Position numbers and translations under genes: made by a program. Shown one piece after another: positions 1 to 10,274 of a stretch of DNA of 47,083 nucleotides. The first letter of the stretch is position 1. The number at the start of each line of letters is the position of its first letter. The stretch covers positions 1 to 47,083 of the forward strand of contig CABXDL010000007.1 in the NCBI GenBank assembly GCA_902510995.1, in the 5' to 3' direction. Under the pieces are notes generated by a model. The model was not told the DNA's origin. It did no database searches and saw only the letters and a list, made by a program, of their open reading frames with translations. The DNA comes from an uncultured Candidatus Actinomarina sp. GTDB taxonomy: Bacteria; Actinomycetota; Acidimicrobiia; Actinomarinales; Actinomarinaceae.

Positions 1-672
1 TTAGTAACAAAAATAATATTTACATCAAAAACAGAGTACTCATTTGCAGTAGAAAATTTTAATAAGTATTTGAATAAGTTCAAGCTTATTGAGTTTTGTC
101 CTGATGTTAGTTTCTGGAGTAAAGAAGATACTCCATTAAGTAAAGGTAAGAAAGATATTTTATTTATTGGCAATAATGAAGAAAGGTGTTTTGAAATACT
201 AGAACCTTTAGCAATTGAACTTAAAGACTATCAGTTCACATATATAACGAATAATGAGAGTGTAACAAAAATAAACTTGCCCAACGTAAACACTATTTCA
301 GCTAAGTGGAGTGGCAATAATTTAAGTGATTTAGATTTATTGAAAATATATAGAAAATCTAAAATTACAATATTACCAATTCAGGACAAACTAGTAGCTT
401 CAGGTCAAAGTGTTGCACTTCAATCTATGTGTAATAAAACACCCGTAATGATAACAAACACTAAGGGTTTTTGGAATAGAGATCTATTTGAAAATGAAAA
501 AAATATAATTTTTGTGAAAAATAATACGGTTAAAAGCTGGGCTTCACAGTTGATAAAGTTTTATGATGATGAGGTTGCATTAAATGAGATTGCAGAGCAA
601 GCATATAATACTGTACAGAAGAACTATAAAAAAGAAAGATTCGATACTGAGTTTTTAAAATTATTTAGTTAA
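1..672 (+). CDS. Glycosyltransferase, C-terminal part (5' end lies outside window)
   Basis: Frame 1 is open from base 1 (LVTKIIFTSKTEYSF...) into the listed ORF, so the TTG at 70 is probably internal. The 'SGQSVALQSMCNKTPVMITNTKG' region resembles GT4-like C-terminal domains. Confidence 0.6.
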   Translation, partial: LVTKIIFTSKTEYSFAVENFNKYLNKFKLIEFCPDVSFWSKEDTPLSKGKKDILFIGNNEERCFEILEPLAIELKDYQFTYITNNESVTKINLPNVNTISAKWSGNNLSDLDLLKIYRKSKITILPIQDKLVASGQSVALQSMCNKTPVMITNTKGFWNRDLFENEKNIIFVKNNTVKSWASQLIKFYDDEVALNEIAEQAYNTVQKNYKKERFDTEFLKLFS

Positions 673-690
673 CAAGTATATTATAAATTT

Positions 691-1368
691 ATGGCAAATT
701 CAGACATCAATGCACTTGAATCAATGGATTATGCTATTAGATACAATAGCTATATTTTAAAAAAGATTCTTGAAAATCTAAGTGAAGGTAACATATTAGA
801 TTTTGGTGCTGGTTTTGGTACTTTCTCCAAATTATTAATGAAAAGTGGTAAAGAAGTAACTGCACTAGAGATAGATTCTGAGGCTATTTCAAAATTAAAA
901 AAAGACAATATTATTAATATAAGTAGTCTTAATAATAAAAGTGAGTCATATCAAAATATAGTCTCAATCAATGTATTAGAACACATAGATGATGACGAAG
1001 AAATTCTACGCTTGCTTTTCCAAGCACTTAAACCTTCTGGAAAATTAATCTTATATTTACCTGCATCGATGTTGGTATGGAGCTACATTGATGTATGGGT
1101 AAATCACAGGAGAAGATATATGAAAAAAGATCTTAAATTGAAAGTAGAAAATGCTGGGTTTCATGTATTGAATATAGAATATGTTGACTTTACTGGTTGG
1201 ATAGGGGTATTGTTCATGAAAATCTTACATTACAAGCCTGCTCTAAATGAATCAAAGATAAAATTTTATGATAAGTTCATATTTAACCCATTTAAGTTTA
1301 TTGATTTAATTTTTAAAAGAATAATAGGGAAAAATATTTTTTTAGTTGCTGAAAAAAAATCACAATAA
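691..1368 (+). CDS. Class I SAM-dependent methyltransferase
   Basis: Motif I 'ILDFGAGFGTFSKLL', 'INVLEHIDDDEEILRLLFQALKPSGKLILYLPA'. Confidence 0.85.
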   Translation: MANSDINALESMDYAIRYNSYILKKILENLSEGNILDFGAGFGTFSKLLMKSGKEVTALEIDSEAISKLKKDNIINISSLNNKSESYQNIVSINVLEHIDDDEEILRLLFQALKPSGKLILYLPASMLVWSYIDVWVNHRRRYMKKDLKLKVENAGFHVLNIEYVDFTGWIGVLFMKILHYKPALNESKIKFYDKFIFNPFKFIDLIFKRIIGKNIFLVAEKKSQ

Positions 1369-2217
1369 ATGAACATTGAAAACATAAAATATAAATTTAC
1401 AAAACTTTATAGGCTAATTAATTTACAATTTCAAAATATCCGATTGAGTCTTTTTTATAAAAAAAAGAAGAACTTATTATTCGAGAATATAGTTAAACAG
1501 AATAGAGAATATTTAAATTCGTTTGATTATTTTCTAAGTTATGAGAATTATCTAAATAATGATTACGGCATTCAAGAGAGAATATATAAAGATTTGAATA
1601 AACCAATAAAGAATTATCCGACCTACAGTGATTTAATCTGCTTTTTCTACATTAATCACTTTACAAATAAATTTAACTATCTTGAAATTGGATGTTCTGT
1701 TCTGAAAAATGTATTACAAATAAAGAACTTCGTTAATAATTCTAATATAGTGAGCTATGATATCAATGAAATTAATCCTGACTTAAAAGATAAATATTTT
1801 GAAAAAATAAATGACAATAATTTAGTATATTTTAAAGGTGATGTGTTAAAAAAAGAAGATTACACTAACTTCAAAAATGATCTTAACCATAAATTCAATT
1901 TTATTTTTTCTGATGCTTTACATGAGCCACATGCCGTTTATTCAGAATTTGAGAATATATATAAAGATATACTAGATGACGAATTCATAATATACTATGA
2001 CGACTTAGATTTTCCAGGATTAAAAGATACAGTTAGAGAAATAAAAGAAAGACTGTCAGAGTCTTATGAACCTTTAAATTTTTATACTTTTAAAGTATAC
2101 GGGTGGATTGGCCAATACGAAGCTTTACATTTAAATGGGATATTGACTAATTTAGATATAGAAAAATCCTTACTAGAAAAAGATATAAAAATATACAATT
2201 TTAAAAAAATTCACTAA
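1369..2217 (+). CDS. Methyltransferase-like protein of the glycan locus
   Basis: 'FNYLEIGCSVLKNVLQIKNF...VSYDINEIN' and 'FIFSDALHEPHAVYSEFENI' suggest a Rossmann-type SAM fold. Abuts the preceding gene. Confidence 0.5.
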   Translation: MNIENIKYKFTKLYRLINLQFQNIRLSLFYKKKKNLLFENIVKQNREYLNSFDYFLSYENYLNNDYGIQERIYKDLNKPIKNYPTYSDLICFFYINHFTNKFNYLEIGCSVLKNVLQIKNFVNNSNIVSYDINEINPDLKDKYFEKINDNNLVYFKGDVLKKEDYTNFKNDLNHKFNFIFSDALHEPHAVYSEFENIYKDILDDEFIIYYDDLDFPGLKDTVREIKERLSESYEPLNFYTFKVYGWIGQYEALHLNGILTNLDIEKSLLEKDIKIYNFKKIH

Positions 2218-2256
2218 CTTTTAGTGATAAATTTATTGCAAAAAATATAAACTCTT

Positions 2257-3381
2257 CTAGGATTTCCCTAAGATTTTCTTGTAATCATATATTTCTTGAT
2301 TAACAGCATTTTCAAAAGAATTTTTTTTGCTAACTGATTCATAGGCATTTTTTGATATTTTATTACAATAATCAGAATCTTTAAGTTTCTTAATAATATT
2401 AATTAAACTCTGATGATCTTTTAAAGAAAATAGAAATCCATTTTCACCGTGTTTAATAATCTCTTTATGATTGTCAATGTTTGAAGCAATTGGAATACAA
2501 CCATTACTCATTGCTTCAAGTAGCACTTTTGGGTTGCCCTCATATATTGAAGGAATTAAAAAGTACTTGTAGTTTTGAAATAAATCATTCAATTCAAAAT
2601 AACCAATATTTTTTATAAAATTTATATTTACTTTTTTTTCATTTGATAAAGATATTAATTCATCTTTCTCTGAGCCTTCACCAAGAATATCTAATGTAAA
2701 ATTATTATAAGCTAAACACTCAATAAGATATTTATAATTCTTTTGATTCTCAAGTCTCCCAACAGAAATAAAATTATTTGGTCGTTCTGAAATGTTTTTT
2801 ATATTGTTTTTTTTAATTATCCAATTTGGTCTGTATATTAATTTACTTTTTTTAAAACTATAGTTTTCATTAATAAACTTGAAATCAGATTTACTAGTAA
2901 CAGAGTATAGGCTTGAATTATGTAATGCCATTTTTGTTAGCTGATAAAAAAAGGTTCTTTTTAAATATCTTTTCTTTTCTTTAATACTGAAAATATATGC
3001 ATCATAACCTGTTCTTAAAAATAATGGTTTTTTTAAAACTTTCTTAAATACTATTGCTACCCAGCTTCCAGTAAGTTGATTTGTTTTTATTAAATCAATA
3101 TTATTTACTTTTTTTCGAATTTTAAATGGCAGTATTAAAGAGTAAATAAAAGTTAAAGCTTTTGAATTAGTTTTTTTAAATATAGAAAACATTGGAATTA
3201 TACTGATATTGTCTTTATTGATTAAATTAACATCACTTGAATCGCCATAAGTTATTAAGGTGTATTTAACTTTTCCAATTTCTGATAATCTTTCAATAAA
3301 TTGAAACTCTCTTTCTAATGCACCTGTTTGTTTCCAGAGTTCAAGTGAATACTTGAAACCAAATATATATAAAATATTCAT
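2257..3381 (-). CDS. Glycosyltransferase family 4 protein
   Basis: 'SVGRLENQKNYKYLIECL', 'LIPSIYEGNPKVLLEAMSNGCIPIASN' typical of GT4. Confidence 0.85.
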   Translation of the reverse strand: MNILYIFGFKYSLELWKQTGALEREFQFIERLSEIGKVKYTLITYGDSSDVNLINKDNISIIPMFSIFKKTNSKALTFIYSLILPFKIRKKVNNIDLIKTNQLTGSWVAIVFKKVLKKPLFLRTGYDAYIFSIKEKKRYLKRTFFYQLTKMALHNSSLYSVTSKSDFKFINENYSFKKSKLIYRPNWIIKKNNIKNISERPNNFISVGRLENQKNYKYLIECLAYNNFTLDILGEGSEKDELISLSNEKKVNINFIKNIGYFELNDLFQNYKYFLIPSIYEGNPKVLLEAMSNGCIPIASNIDNHKEIIKHGENGFLFSLKDHQSLINIIKKLKDSDYCNKISKNAYESVSKKNSFENAVNQEIYDYKKILGKS

Positions 3382-3387
3382 TGATAA

Positions 3388-4344
3388 CTATTTTCGACCA
3401 ATTAAGTTCACTCTCCAGTTGCCAGGCTTAATTTCTTTAAAACCTGAAGAACTAAACCAATTAAATACCTCATATATAGTATGTCCAGATTGGAAACTTG
3501 TCGTAACTGCATCAAACGTATCTAAAATTGACCACCTAATGTCGCTTAAAACCATAGTTGGAAAAAATAAGCGAATAGGGTATGTTAAATATTTACTTAT
3601 TAAACCTAAATAGTGATTAAGTGTACCAAATATTCTTGAATAGATTAGTGGTGGATAATGTCCTAATAGTGGCCACATTCCTTTGAATACTCTCCTCCAG
3701 AATGTAACACTGCTAAACGTATACAGACTTTGCTTTGAATAAACACTGATTGCAAATATTCCATCTTTTTTTAAAACCCTATAAGCTTCTTCAACTCCTT
3801 TTTTTGGATTGGGGGTGTGGTGTAATACGCCTATAGAATATGAAAAATCTATAACTTCATTTTTTATAGGCAACGAAAGCGCATCTCCTTGAATAAATAA
3901 TACATTTTTATTGTTTACATTGTCTTTTGCAGCATCAATTGCATTTGAGTAATCTAAAGCAATTGTTGTTCCACCCATAGTGGATACAATATCTGCAAAA
4001 CGTCCTGATCCGCAGCCAATATCTAAGACTAGTTTATTTTGAATTTCTCTTTTATTAAATTCTGTAATAGTGGAAAACATATTTTTTGAATAACCCTCCA
4101 TTGGTCTGCCAATATTTTCATCTTCAAATTGCACCCTCGCCCATTTATTCCACTGCCAACCAAAATTATCAGAATAGCCCTCGTCTTTTACAAATCTTGG
4201 TATACCATTACTAATTTCGTACGTGTTTGAACTAGATATAAGTTCTCCTGATATAACCTCAACAGAGTTCTCTTCATTAACTATTAACTCTAGGTCTTCT
4301 CCCGTAATGGGATCACAGAGAATTTTTGTAAACTTTTTATGCAT
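3388..4344 (-). CDS. Class I SAM methyltransferase with N-terminal Trm112-like segment
   Basis: N-term 'ILCDPITGEDLEL...YEISNGIPRFV' (Trm112-like), then 'VLDIGCGSGRFADIV', 'SIGVLHHTPNPKKGVEEAYRVLKKDG'. Confidence 0.85.
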   Translation of the reverse strand: MHKKFTKILCDPITGEDLELIVNEENSVEVISGELISSSNTYEISNGIPRFVKDEGYSDNFGWQWNKWARVQFEDENIGRPMEGYSKNMFSTITEFNKREIQNKLVLDIGCGSGRFADIVSTMGGTTIALDYSNAIDAAKDNVNNKNVLFIQGDALSLPIKNEVIDFSYSIGVLHHTPNPKKGVEEAYRVLKKDGIFAISVYSKQSLYTFSSVTFWRRVFKGMWPLLGHYPPLIYSRIFGTLNHYLGLISKYLTYPIRLFFPTMVLSDIRWSILDTFDAVTTSFQSGHTIYEVFNWFSSSGFKEIKPGNWRVNLIGRK

Positions 4345-4404
4345 CTAGTTTTAAATTATATACACATAAATAGGTTTTACGGATAGTTAGTTCATTGGAG
4401 TAAT

Positions 4405-5886
4405 TCATTTATCTATTAAAAAATAAATATTTAGATCGCCGATACTTTTTTTTGAGTAGTTAATACCTGTAGAGAACTCTTCCCTGGTCACTATAAAATC
4501 TACTTTATCTTGTAGAGGTTTTAATTTCTGATCATTATCCCAATTTTCTAAGACTTTAAAATTACCATCATATGTTAGCTTCTGTTTTGGGAAATAGTAG
4601 TCAGGATCCCAATAGACTAAGTTATATGGACTATCTATATTTATATACATGTTTTCAATAAAATCTAAAGACTCATATAGATTTGAGGTCCAAGCTTTAT
4701 TTTCTTCAAAACCATAATTTATCTGAGTATAGATATTAGTGACTAATCCGTTTAGAGATAAAATCAAATAAAAAGAGAACACTATCTTTGATATTTTGCT
4801 TTTCTTGTAAGGAAGAGTTAAAAATAAATAACAACCTAAAAACACAAAAGGAATCATTAAGTAGTATATCCAAACTCTACTTATCAAAACTGTATGAAAC
4901 AATACAGAAATACAAAAAAATAATAAAAAATAAGTCTCTTTAAGATTTATTTTTTTATATAAGTTAGTAAATAATTCGAAAACAAGAAATAAGTAGAAAA
5001 GAATTAATATGTATCTATTGATTGAAAATATATTCTCTAAAGAAAGTAACCAATTATCTATACTTGCAAACAAACTACTAGTTATACTTTCCTGGTCGTA
5101 AATTATAGCTACTTTAACTTGGGATATAATTCTTCGAATAATTGGAGGGTATGGAATGATTATGGCTGGTTGAGCAATAATTAATCCAAGGATTGTATAT
5201 AAGATAGCCCTCGTAGCTTTTTTTATATCATTTATCTTATTTAGAGGATAAATTAAGTACACGCCCAAGAGAAACGCTGGAAGAAGACTTGTCAACTTTA
5301 TACCAATTGATATTCCTAAAAATATAAAACCACGATTGTAATTCTCATCTTTCAGTAAAAGCTTTATGGCGATAAACATAGTCAACAAGACAAGAACATC
5401 TGGTTTTGGTGGATTTAGAACATAAAAGATACCTGGCGCTCCTAAAGAAAATAGGACAAATAGACTCTGATATTTTTTTAATACAAAATGTCTAGAAAAA
5501 TAAAAAAGACTGAAATACAGAATAAGTACTAGTAAAAGACGCTCAATAATTATTGGTAAGGAGTCTGAGAAAAAAAAGAAAGGTGCACATATAAATACGA
5601 ATACATTGCTCCAGAGTCTCCCATAGTCTAAATTTCCGCCAATAATTATTTCAGAAAAAAATATCAGAATTTTTTTTATATACAAATTACTTACATTCGA
5701 AAATCTTTCAAATTCATCATTTAGAAAGAAAACGTTATAAATGTCGTCTATTAACTGTCTTTCATCGACAAATAGGTATATGTATTCCAATTTGATGAAA
5801 ATATTTTTAATATTTAATACCAAAAGAGAGAAAATTAAAATTATTGTTAATCTCAAAATGTATTTTTGGGTTTTATTATTATTCAA
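4405..5886 (-). CDS. Multi-pass membrane protein, GT-C/GT39-like glycosyltransferase
   Basis: Long multi-TM ORF; acidic loop 'FVDERQLIDDIYN' after TM1; soluble C-terminus. Fold-level inference. Confidence 0.5.
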   Translation of the reverse strand: MNNNKTQKYILRLTIILIFSLLVLNIKNIFIKLEYIYLFVDERQLIDDIYNVFFLNDEFERFSNVSNLYIKKILIFFSEIIIGGNLDYGRLWSNVFVFICAPFFFFSDSLPIIIERLLLVLILYFSLFYFSRHFVLKKYQSLFVLFSLGAPGIFYVLNPPKPDVLVLLTMFIAIKLLLKDENYNRGFIFLGISIGIKLTSLLPAFLLGVYLIYPLNKINDIKKATRAILYTILGLIIAQPAIIIPYPPIIRRIISQVKVAIIYDQESITSSLFASIDNWLLSLENIFSINRYILILFYLFLVFELFTNLYKKINLKETYFLLFFCISVLFHTVLISRVWIYYLMIPFVFLGCYLFLTLPYKKSKISKIVFSFYLILSLNGLVTNIYTQINYGFEENKAWTSNLYESLDFIENMYINIDSPYNLVYWDPDYYFPKQKLTYDGNFKVLENWDNDQKLKPLQDKVDFIVTREEFSTGINYSKKSIGDLNIYFLIDK

Positions 5887-5924
5887 TACTTATAATTATA
5901 GAAGGATAAGCTAAATTTATATTT

Positions 5925-6851
5925 ATGAAAAAAAAAGGAAATATCTTAATACCTGTTTTTAATGAGAGTAAAGGTATTGAAGAATTCTGTAATCTAATTG
6001 AAAGCGTTGTTCCAACAGATAGTTACGATTTTACAATTACCTTAATTGATGATGGTTCGGTAGATGGAAGCTGGAAAATAATTAAAAACTTGAAGTCAAA
6101 TCTAATGAATTTTAGAAAAATTAAGCTTACGAGAAATTTTGGTCATCAAAGTGCTATTTTTGCTGGATTAGAAAATAATGAAGAAGATTTTGTAGTTATT
6201 ATTGATGCAGACTTTCAAGATGATCCAAAATATATAGCTGACCTGATAAACAAATGGGAACTTGGGTATAAAGTTGTTCTAGCAAGAAAGGTGAGAAGGA
6301 ATGGTGAGTTTTTAAAAAAGATTTATACAAAAATTTATTTCAAGTTACAAAACAAGTTTACACAATTCACTATTCCTAAGGATGTGGGTCACTATTCTTT
6401 GATTGATTTATCAATTGTTAAAAGCCTTTCTGACTTACCTGAAGTTAACAAATTTTTACTTGGCTTAAGAGCTTTCATGGGATCTGAAGTTGGTTATGTA
6501 GATGTAATAAAAAATAAAAGAAGATACGGGAATTCAAAAATGTCTTTTAAGCAACTATTTAATCTATCCATAGATGGAATACTCAGTTTTTCAACACTAC
6601 CTTTAAATTTAATAGGTGGTGTTGGAGTAGCTATCTCTATCGTGACAATTTTTTATACAATTTTTCAATTATTAAATACATTTTTTAATGGTGGTGATTT
6701 TAATCAATTAAATGTTAACCTATTAGGTTTGCTTTTCATTAGCGGATTACAGTTATTTTCATTAAGTATTCTTGGCCAATATATTTCAAAAATATTTTAT
6801 GAAACTAAAAAAAGACCAGCTTTTATAATCGAAAAAAAAATAATTGACTGA
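5925..6851 (+). CDS. GT2 glycosyltransferase, polyprenyl-phosphate sugar synthase type (ArnC/GtrB/DPM-like)
   Basis: 'ILIPVFNESKGIEEF', 'LIDDGSVDGSW', 'IIDADFQDDP', 'RRYGNSKMS', two C-terminal TM segments. Confidence 0.85.
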   Translation: MKKKGNILIPVFNESKGIEEFCNLIESVVPTDSYDFTITLIDDGSVDGSWKIIKNLKSNLMNFRKIKLTRNFGHQSAIFAGLENNEEDFVVIIDADFQDDPKYIADLINKWELGYKVVLARKVRRNGEFLKKIYTKIYFKLQNKFTQFTIPKDVGHYSLIDLSIVKSLSDLPEVNKFLLGLRAFMGSEVGYVDVIKNKRRYGNSKMSFKQLFNLSIDGILSFSTLPLNLIGGVGVAISIVTIFYTIFQLLNTFFNGGDFNQLNVNLLGLLFISGLQLFSLSILGQYISKIFYETKKRPAFIIEKKIID

Positions 6852-6929
6852 ATTATTAATTATTTTTTTTAAATAGTCTAAAAGAATCAAGTTAAAGTTT
6901 TTAAGGTTTTTGATACTACAATCACTAAA

Positions 6930-8861
6930 GTGATAAAATTTTTCAAAAAAATAAATACTTTAAACATAAAAAGAACTTCATTCAGAAATGACATCACTGG
7001 ATTAAGAGCTATTGCAGTATTGTCAGTAGTTTTTTACCACGCAGATATTTCTATATTTAATGGTGGGTGGCTTGGTGTAGATGTATTTTTTGTTATATCG
7101 GGTTACCTGATTACAAATATTATTTTGTCTGAACTTAACGAAGGTAGTTTCTCTTTTAAAAGGTTTTATATAAGAAGAATTAGAAGAATAATTCCAGCTT
7201 TAATTTCAACCATTCTTCTAACAATACCATTTGCTTATTGGCTAATGACACCAAAAGCAATCTTGGAATACGTTGGTACGATGTATTCTTCTATGTTTTT
7301 TTATGCTAATTTATATTTTCAAAACCTTGATTTTTATAATGCTGAATCAACTAGTTTTATGCCTCTACTACACACATGGAGCTTAGCGATTGAAGAACAG
7401 TTTTATATAGTTTTTCCACTATTCTGTTTCATTCTTTATAAAACAAAAAAATATTTTTTACTATTTCTTTCCGCTACAATTTTATATTCTGTTTATCTAA
7501 ACTCAACAACTAATTATCTAATCAAATTTTATCAGATTCAATTTAGAGCTTGGGAACTTTTAATAGGCGGGTTAATAATGATCATTGGTCAAAAAGTTAA
7601 CTTACGGCACTCTGAAAAAATTGGCATCTCATTAACACTATTTTCTATATTTTATTTTGATGACAAGATGGTTACTTTAAACTCTATTGAGCCAAAATTA
7701 TTTGCAATTATTGGTGTCTGTTTAATACTTTTATCACAAAATGATACTCCTATCCAAAAGTTCCTTGGAAATAAGTATTTTGGTTTTTTTGGTTTAATTT
7801 CATATTCAATGTATTTGTTGCATCAACCTTTGTTTGCTTTTTTAAAGATATATCAAATAAGATACGAATCATACACTACATTCTTTTTGCGTGTAGTTTT
7901 TTTTGCTACTCTTATATTCTTATCTTTCTTAAGTTGGAAATATGTAGAATTATATTTTCAGAAAATAAATTTAAATAAGCTAGCTATATTTTTATCTGGA
8001 TCAATATTTTTAATTATATTATTTATAAATTATACAATTCAAACTGATGGCTATAAAGAAAGATACAGTCATGTTCCTGAAAATGTCTTATTTTACTCGG
8101 CAAATACAAACCTCTATCCAAACCCTTCTGATTTAATTGAATTCAATGAACATTGTGCAGATAGTGAGATTACAAAAAATTTACTAATTATTGGTGATTC
8201 ACACGTTAACACTTTCACATATACACTGATTAACGAATATAAAGATTTATCCTGCCAATTTAATATTAATTTCATTTTGAATCCAGAGGGGAGGTGTCTC
8301 TTGTCAATGCAAACAGATATTGTTGGAGAATTTTACTCTTGTAGTGATGAATATTTTGATAAGTTTATTAACAGACTAAATGAAAATGAATATATTGTTT
8401 TAGCTATTGGCAGATATGATAGATGGCTTGATAACTCAAAAGGAGGTGTTGAAGTTAAGTGTAGCAATTGTGACTACCAAGATATTTTCTATGAAAGGAT
8501 GGTAAAAATATCTGAAAATTCCGAATTTTTTATTATTGTTGAGCCAGTCCCTACTTACCCTGTAAAAGTTGCAGAAAGCTATCTGTACAAAAGAGTTGAA
8601 TGGGGAGATGACATAACCATAACATATTCAAATTGGATCGACTACATAAGCTCCACTAAAGACTTTCTAAATCGAATAAATTTAAATAATACACTAATAA
8701 TTTCTCCAGAAGATATTTTATGTAATAAAGAGTTAAATAAATGTTACGGCACAAAAGGGTACGAAATGTATTATTCAGATGATAATCACCTTACAGTAGA
8801 AGGTAACAAATTATTGATTGAATTAGTTATTTCGGAATTAAAAGAATTTATTAACAGATAA
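6930..8861 (+). CDS. Acyltransferase 3 (OafA/YrhL-like) with C-terminal SGNH domain
   Basis: GTG start. 'FRNDITGLRAIAVLSVVFYHADI...GWLGVDVFFVISGYLIT', 'HTWSLAIEEQFYIVFP', SGNH 'LLIIGDSHVN' and 'DDNHLT'. Confidence 0.9.
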   Translation: MIKFFKKINTLNIKRTSFRNDITGLRAIAVLSVVFYHADISIFNGGWLGVDVFFVISGYLITNIILSELNEGSFSFKRFYIRRIRRIIPALISTILLTIPFAYWLMTPKAILEYVGTMYSSMFFYANLYFQNLDFYNAESTSFMPLLHTWSLAIEEQFYIVFPLFCFILYKTKKYFLLFLSATILYSVYLNSTTNYLIKFYQIQFRAWELLIGGLIMIIGQKVNLRHSEKIGISLTLFSIFYFDDKMVTLNSIEPKLFAIIGVCLILLSQNDTPIQKFLGNKYFGFFGLISYSMYLLHQPLFAFLKIYQIRYESYTTFFLRVVFFATLIFLSFLSWKYVELYFQKINLNKLAIFLSGSIFLIILFINYTIQTDGYKERYSHVPENVLFYSANTNLYPNPSDLIEFNEHCADSEITKNLLIIGDSHVNTFTYTLINEYKDLSCQFNINFILNPEGRCLLSMQTDIVGEFYSCSDEYFDKFINRLNENEYIVLAIGRYDRWLDNSKGGVEVKCSNCDYQDIFYERMVKISENSEFFIIVEPVPTYPVKVAESYLYKRVEWGDDITITYSNWIDYISSTKDFLNRINLNNTLIISPEDILCNKELNKCYGTKGYEMYYSDDNHLTVEGNKLLIELVISELKEFINR

Positions 8862-8908
8862 TTTTTGTATTTAAAGCAAGTCTTTAAAAATATTTATAGA
8901 AAATCTAA

Positions 8909-10198
8909 TTACTTAACTCTCTCCCAAAAAAAGGATGAAAATAATGGATCAATATCTCTTTTAAAAATATTTTTATTTGGAAAGCTTTTTTCAAATATTT
9001 CTTTTGACATTCTCGCATCTTTAGCAGGATATAGAGCTCCTTCATGTGAGATTACCAACTTATCTAGTAGTTGTAAGAATTTTAATGTACTGTTTCCCTT
9101 GTTAGGAAAATCAATAGCTAAAGTAACCCCCTCCCTGGGAAATGATAAGTTTCCAATAGATTGAATAGAACCAAACTTTTTTAAAACAGTAAGAGCTGGG
9201 GTTTGGTTGTTTTCATTCAGAATTTCAATAAATTTTGAGATAAATGACTCAGCATATTTACTTGGAACAACAAATTGATACTGAAAAAAACCATTCTTGC
9301 CGTATGCTTTGTTCCAATTATTTATAATATCTAAAGGGAAAAAAAAGCTTCTATAAGTTTGCTTCGTACTTTTTTTTTCTTTATTTATTGCAAAATATAA
9401 ACTATTTAGAATTTTAATTGTTATTTTATTGATAAGAGAAAAAGGGAGGGTTAAAGGAAAAGAAATTTGTCTACTTTTTTTAAGAATATTTACTTTATCA
9501 GTTTCATTATTTAAATGATTGCCAGCTAACAATACTCCTCTAAAACTACCTTTTCTTAAATTAACAAGATCCAACCAACCAACACAGTATTCATAATTTT
9601 TTTCAAAATTATTATTTAATTCTATAAATTCTTTGAATGAATAAAACTTTTTACTTACAGTTTCCATATATATTGAATTAATTTTCTTTAGTTCAATAGT
9701 GATTGAAATTATAGTGCCTGTAAGACCCAGCCCTCCAATAGTTGAATTAAAAACTGATTTATTATTATTTTCATCACAGGTAATCATTCCGATGTCTGAC
9801 CTGTGAAGCTCTATGCTTTTAACAAAATTACCAATACTACCAGATGTGTGATGATTCTTACCATGTATATCATTTGCTATTGCTCCTCCAATAGTAATAT
9901 TTTGTGTACCAGGTACTACTGGAAGAAAGTAACCTTTAGGAACAATTTCATTTAACACTTCTTTAATTGTCAAATTAGAGGAACATGTCAATAAGCTATT
10001 TTCTTTGTCTACTTTCAAAAATTTTTTATGATTAGCAAGGCTTAATAACCTAGTGTTTAAACACACATCACCATAACTTCTACCTTTTCCATGTGTAAGT
10101 ATTTTTATTTCACTTTTATTAAAAAACTTTTTATCATAGTCTAAAATTTCAATATCTTTTTCAATAGGTAAGTTTCCCCAAGAAAGATTTTTTTTCAT
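8909..10198 (-). CDS. dprE1: FAD-binding oxidoreductase, decaprenylphosphoryl-beta-D-ribose oxidase (DprE1) homolog
   Basis: 'HGKGRSYGDVCLN', 'VPVVPGTQNITIGGAIANDIHGKNHHTSGSIGNFV', 'GGLGLTGTI', 'WNKAYGKNGFFQYQFVVP' closely match recalled DprE1 motifs. Confidence 0.85.
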   Translation of the reverse strand: MKKNLSWGNLPIEKDIEILDYDKKFFNKSEIKILTHGKGRSYGDVCLNTRLLSLANHKKFLKVDKENSLLTCSSNLTIKEVLNEIVPKGYFLPVVPGTQNITIGGAIANDIHGKNHHTSGSIGNFVKSIELHRSDIGMITCDENNNKSVFNSTIGGLGLTGTIISITIELKKINSIYMETVSKKFYSFKEFIELNNNFEKNYEYCVGWLDLVNLRKGSFRGVLLAGNHLNNETDKVNILKKSRQISFPLTLPFSLINKITIKILNSLYFAINKEKKSTKQTYRSFFFPLDIINNWNKAYGKNGFFQYQFVVPSKYAESFISKFIEILNENNQTPALTVLKKFGSIQSIGNLSFPREGVTLAIDFPNKGNSTLKFLQLLDKLVISHEGALYPAKDARMSKEIFEKSFPNKNIFKRDIDPLFSSFFWERVK

Positions 10199-10274
10199 AT
10201 ATTTATAGTAATCAAACTATAAGATTTAGTTTCTGATAGATACTTTCTTATTGAGGGTTTAGCTTGATTAAGAA

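Noticed and set aside
3353-3613. 86-aa + ORF overlapping the methyltransferase gene
   Set aside because: Lies antisense within two well-supported minus CDSs; no family motif.
8865-9164. 99-aa + ORF at 3' end of the DprE1-like gene
   Set aside because: Antisense shadow of a strongly supported CDS.
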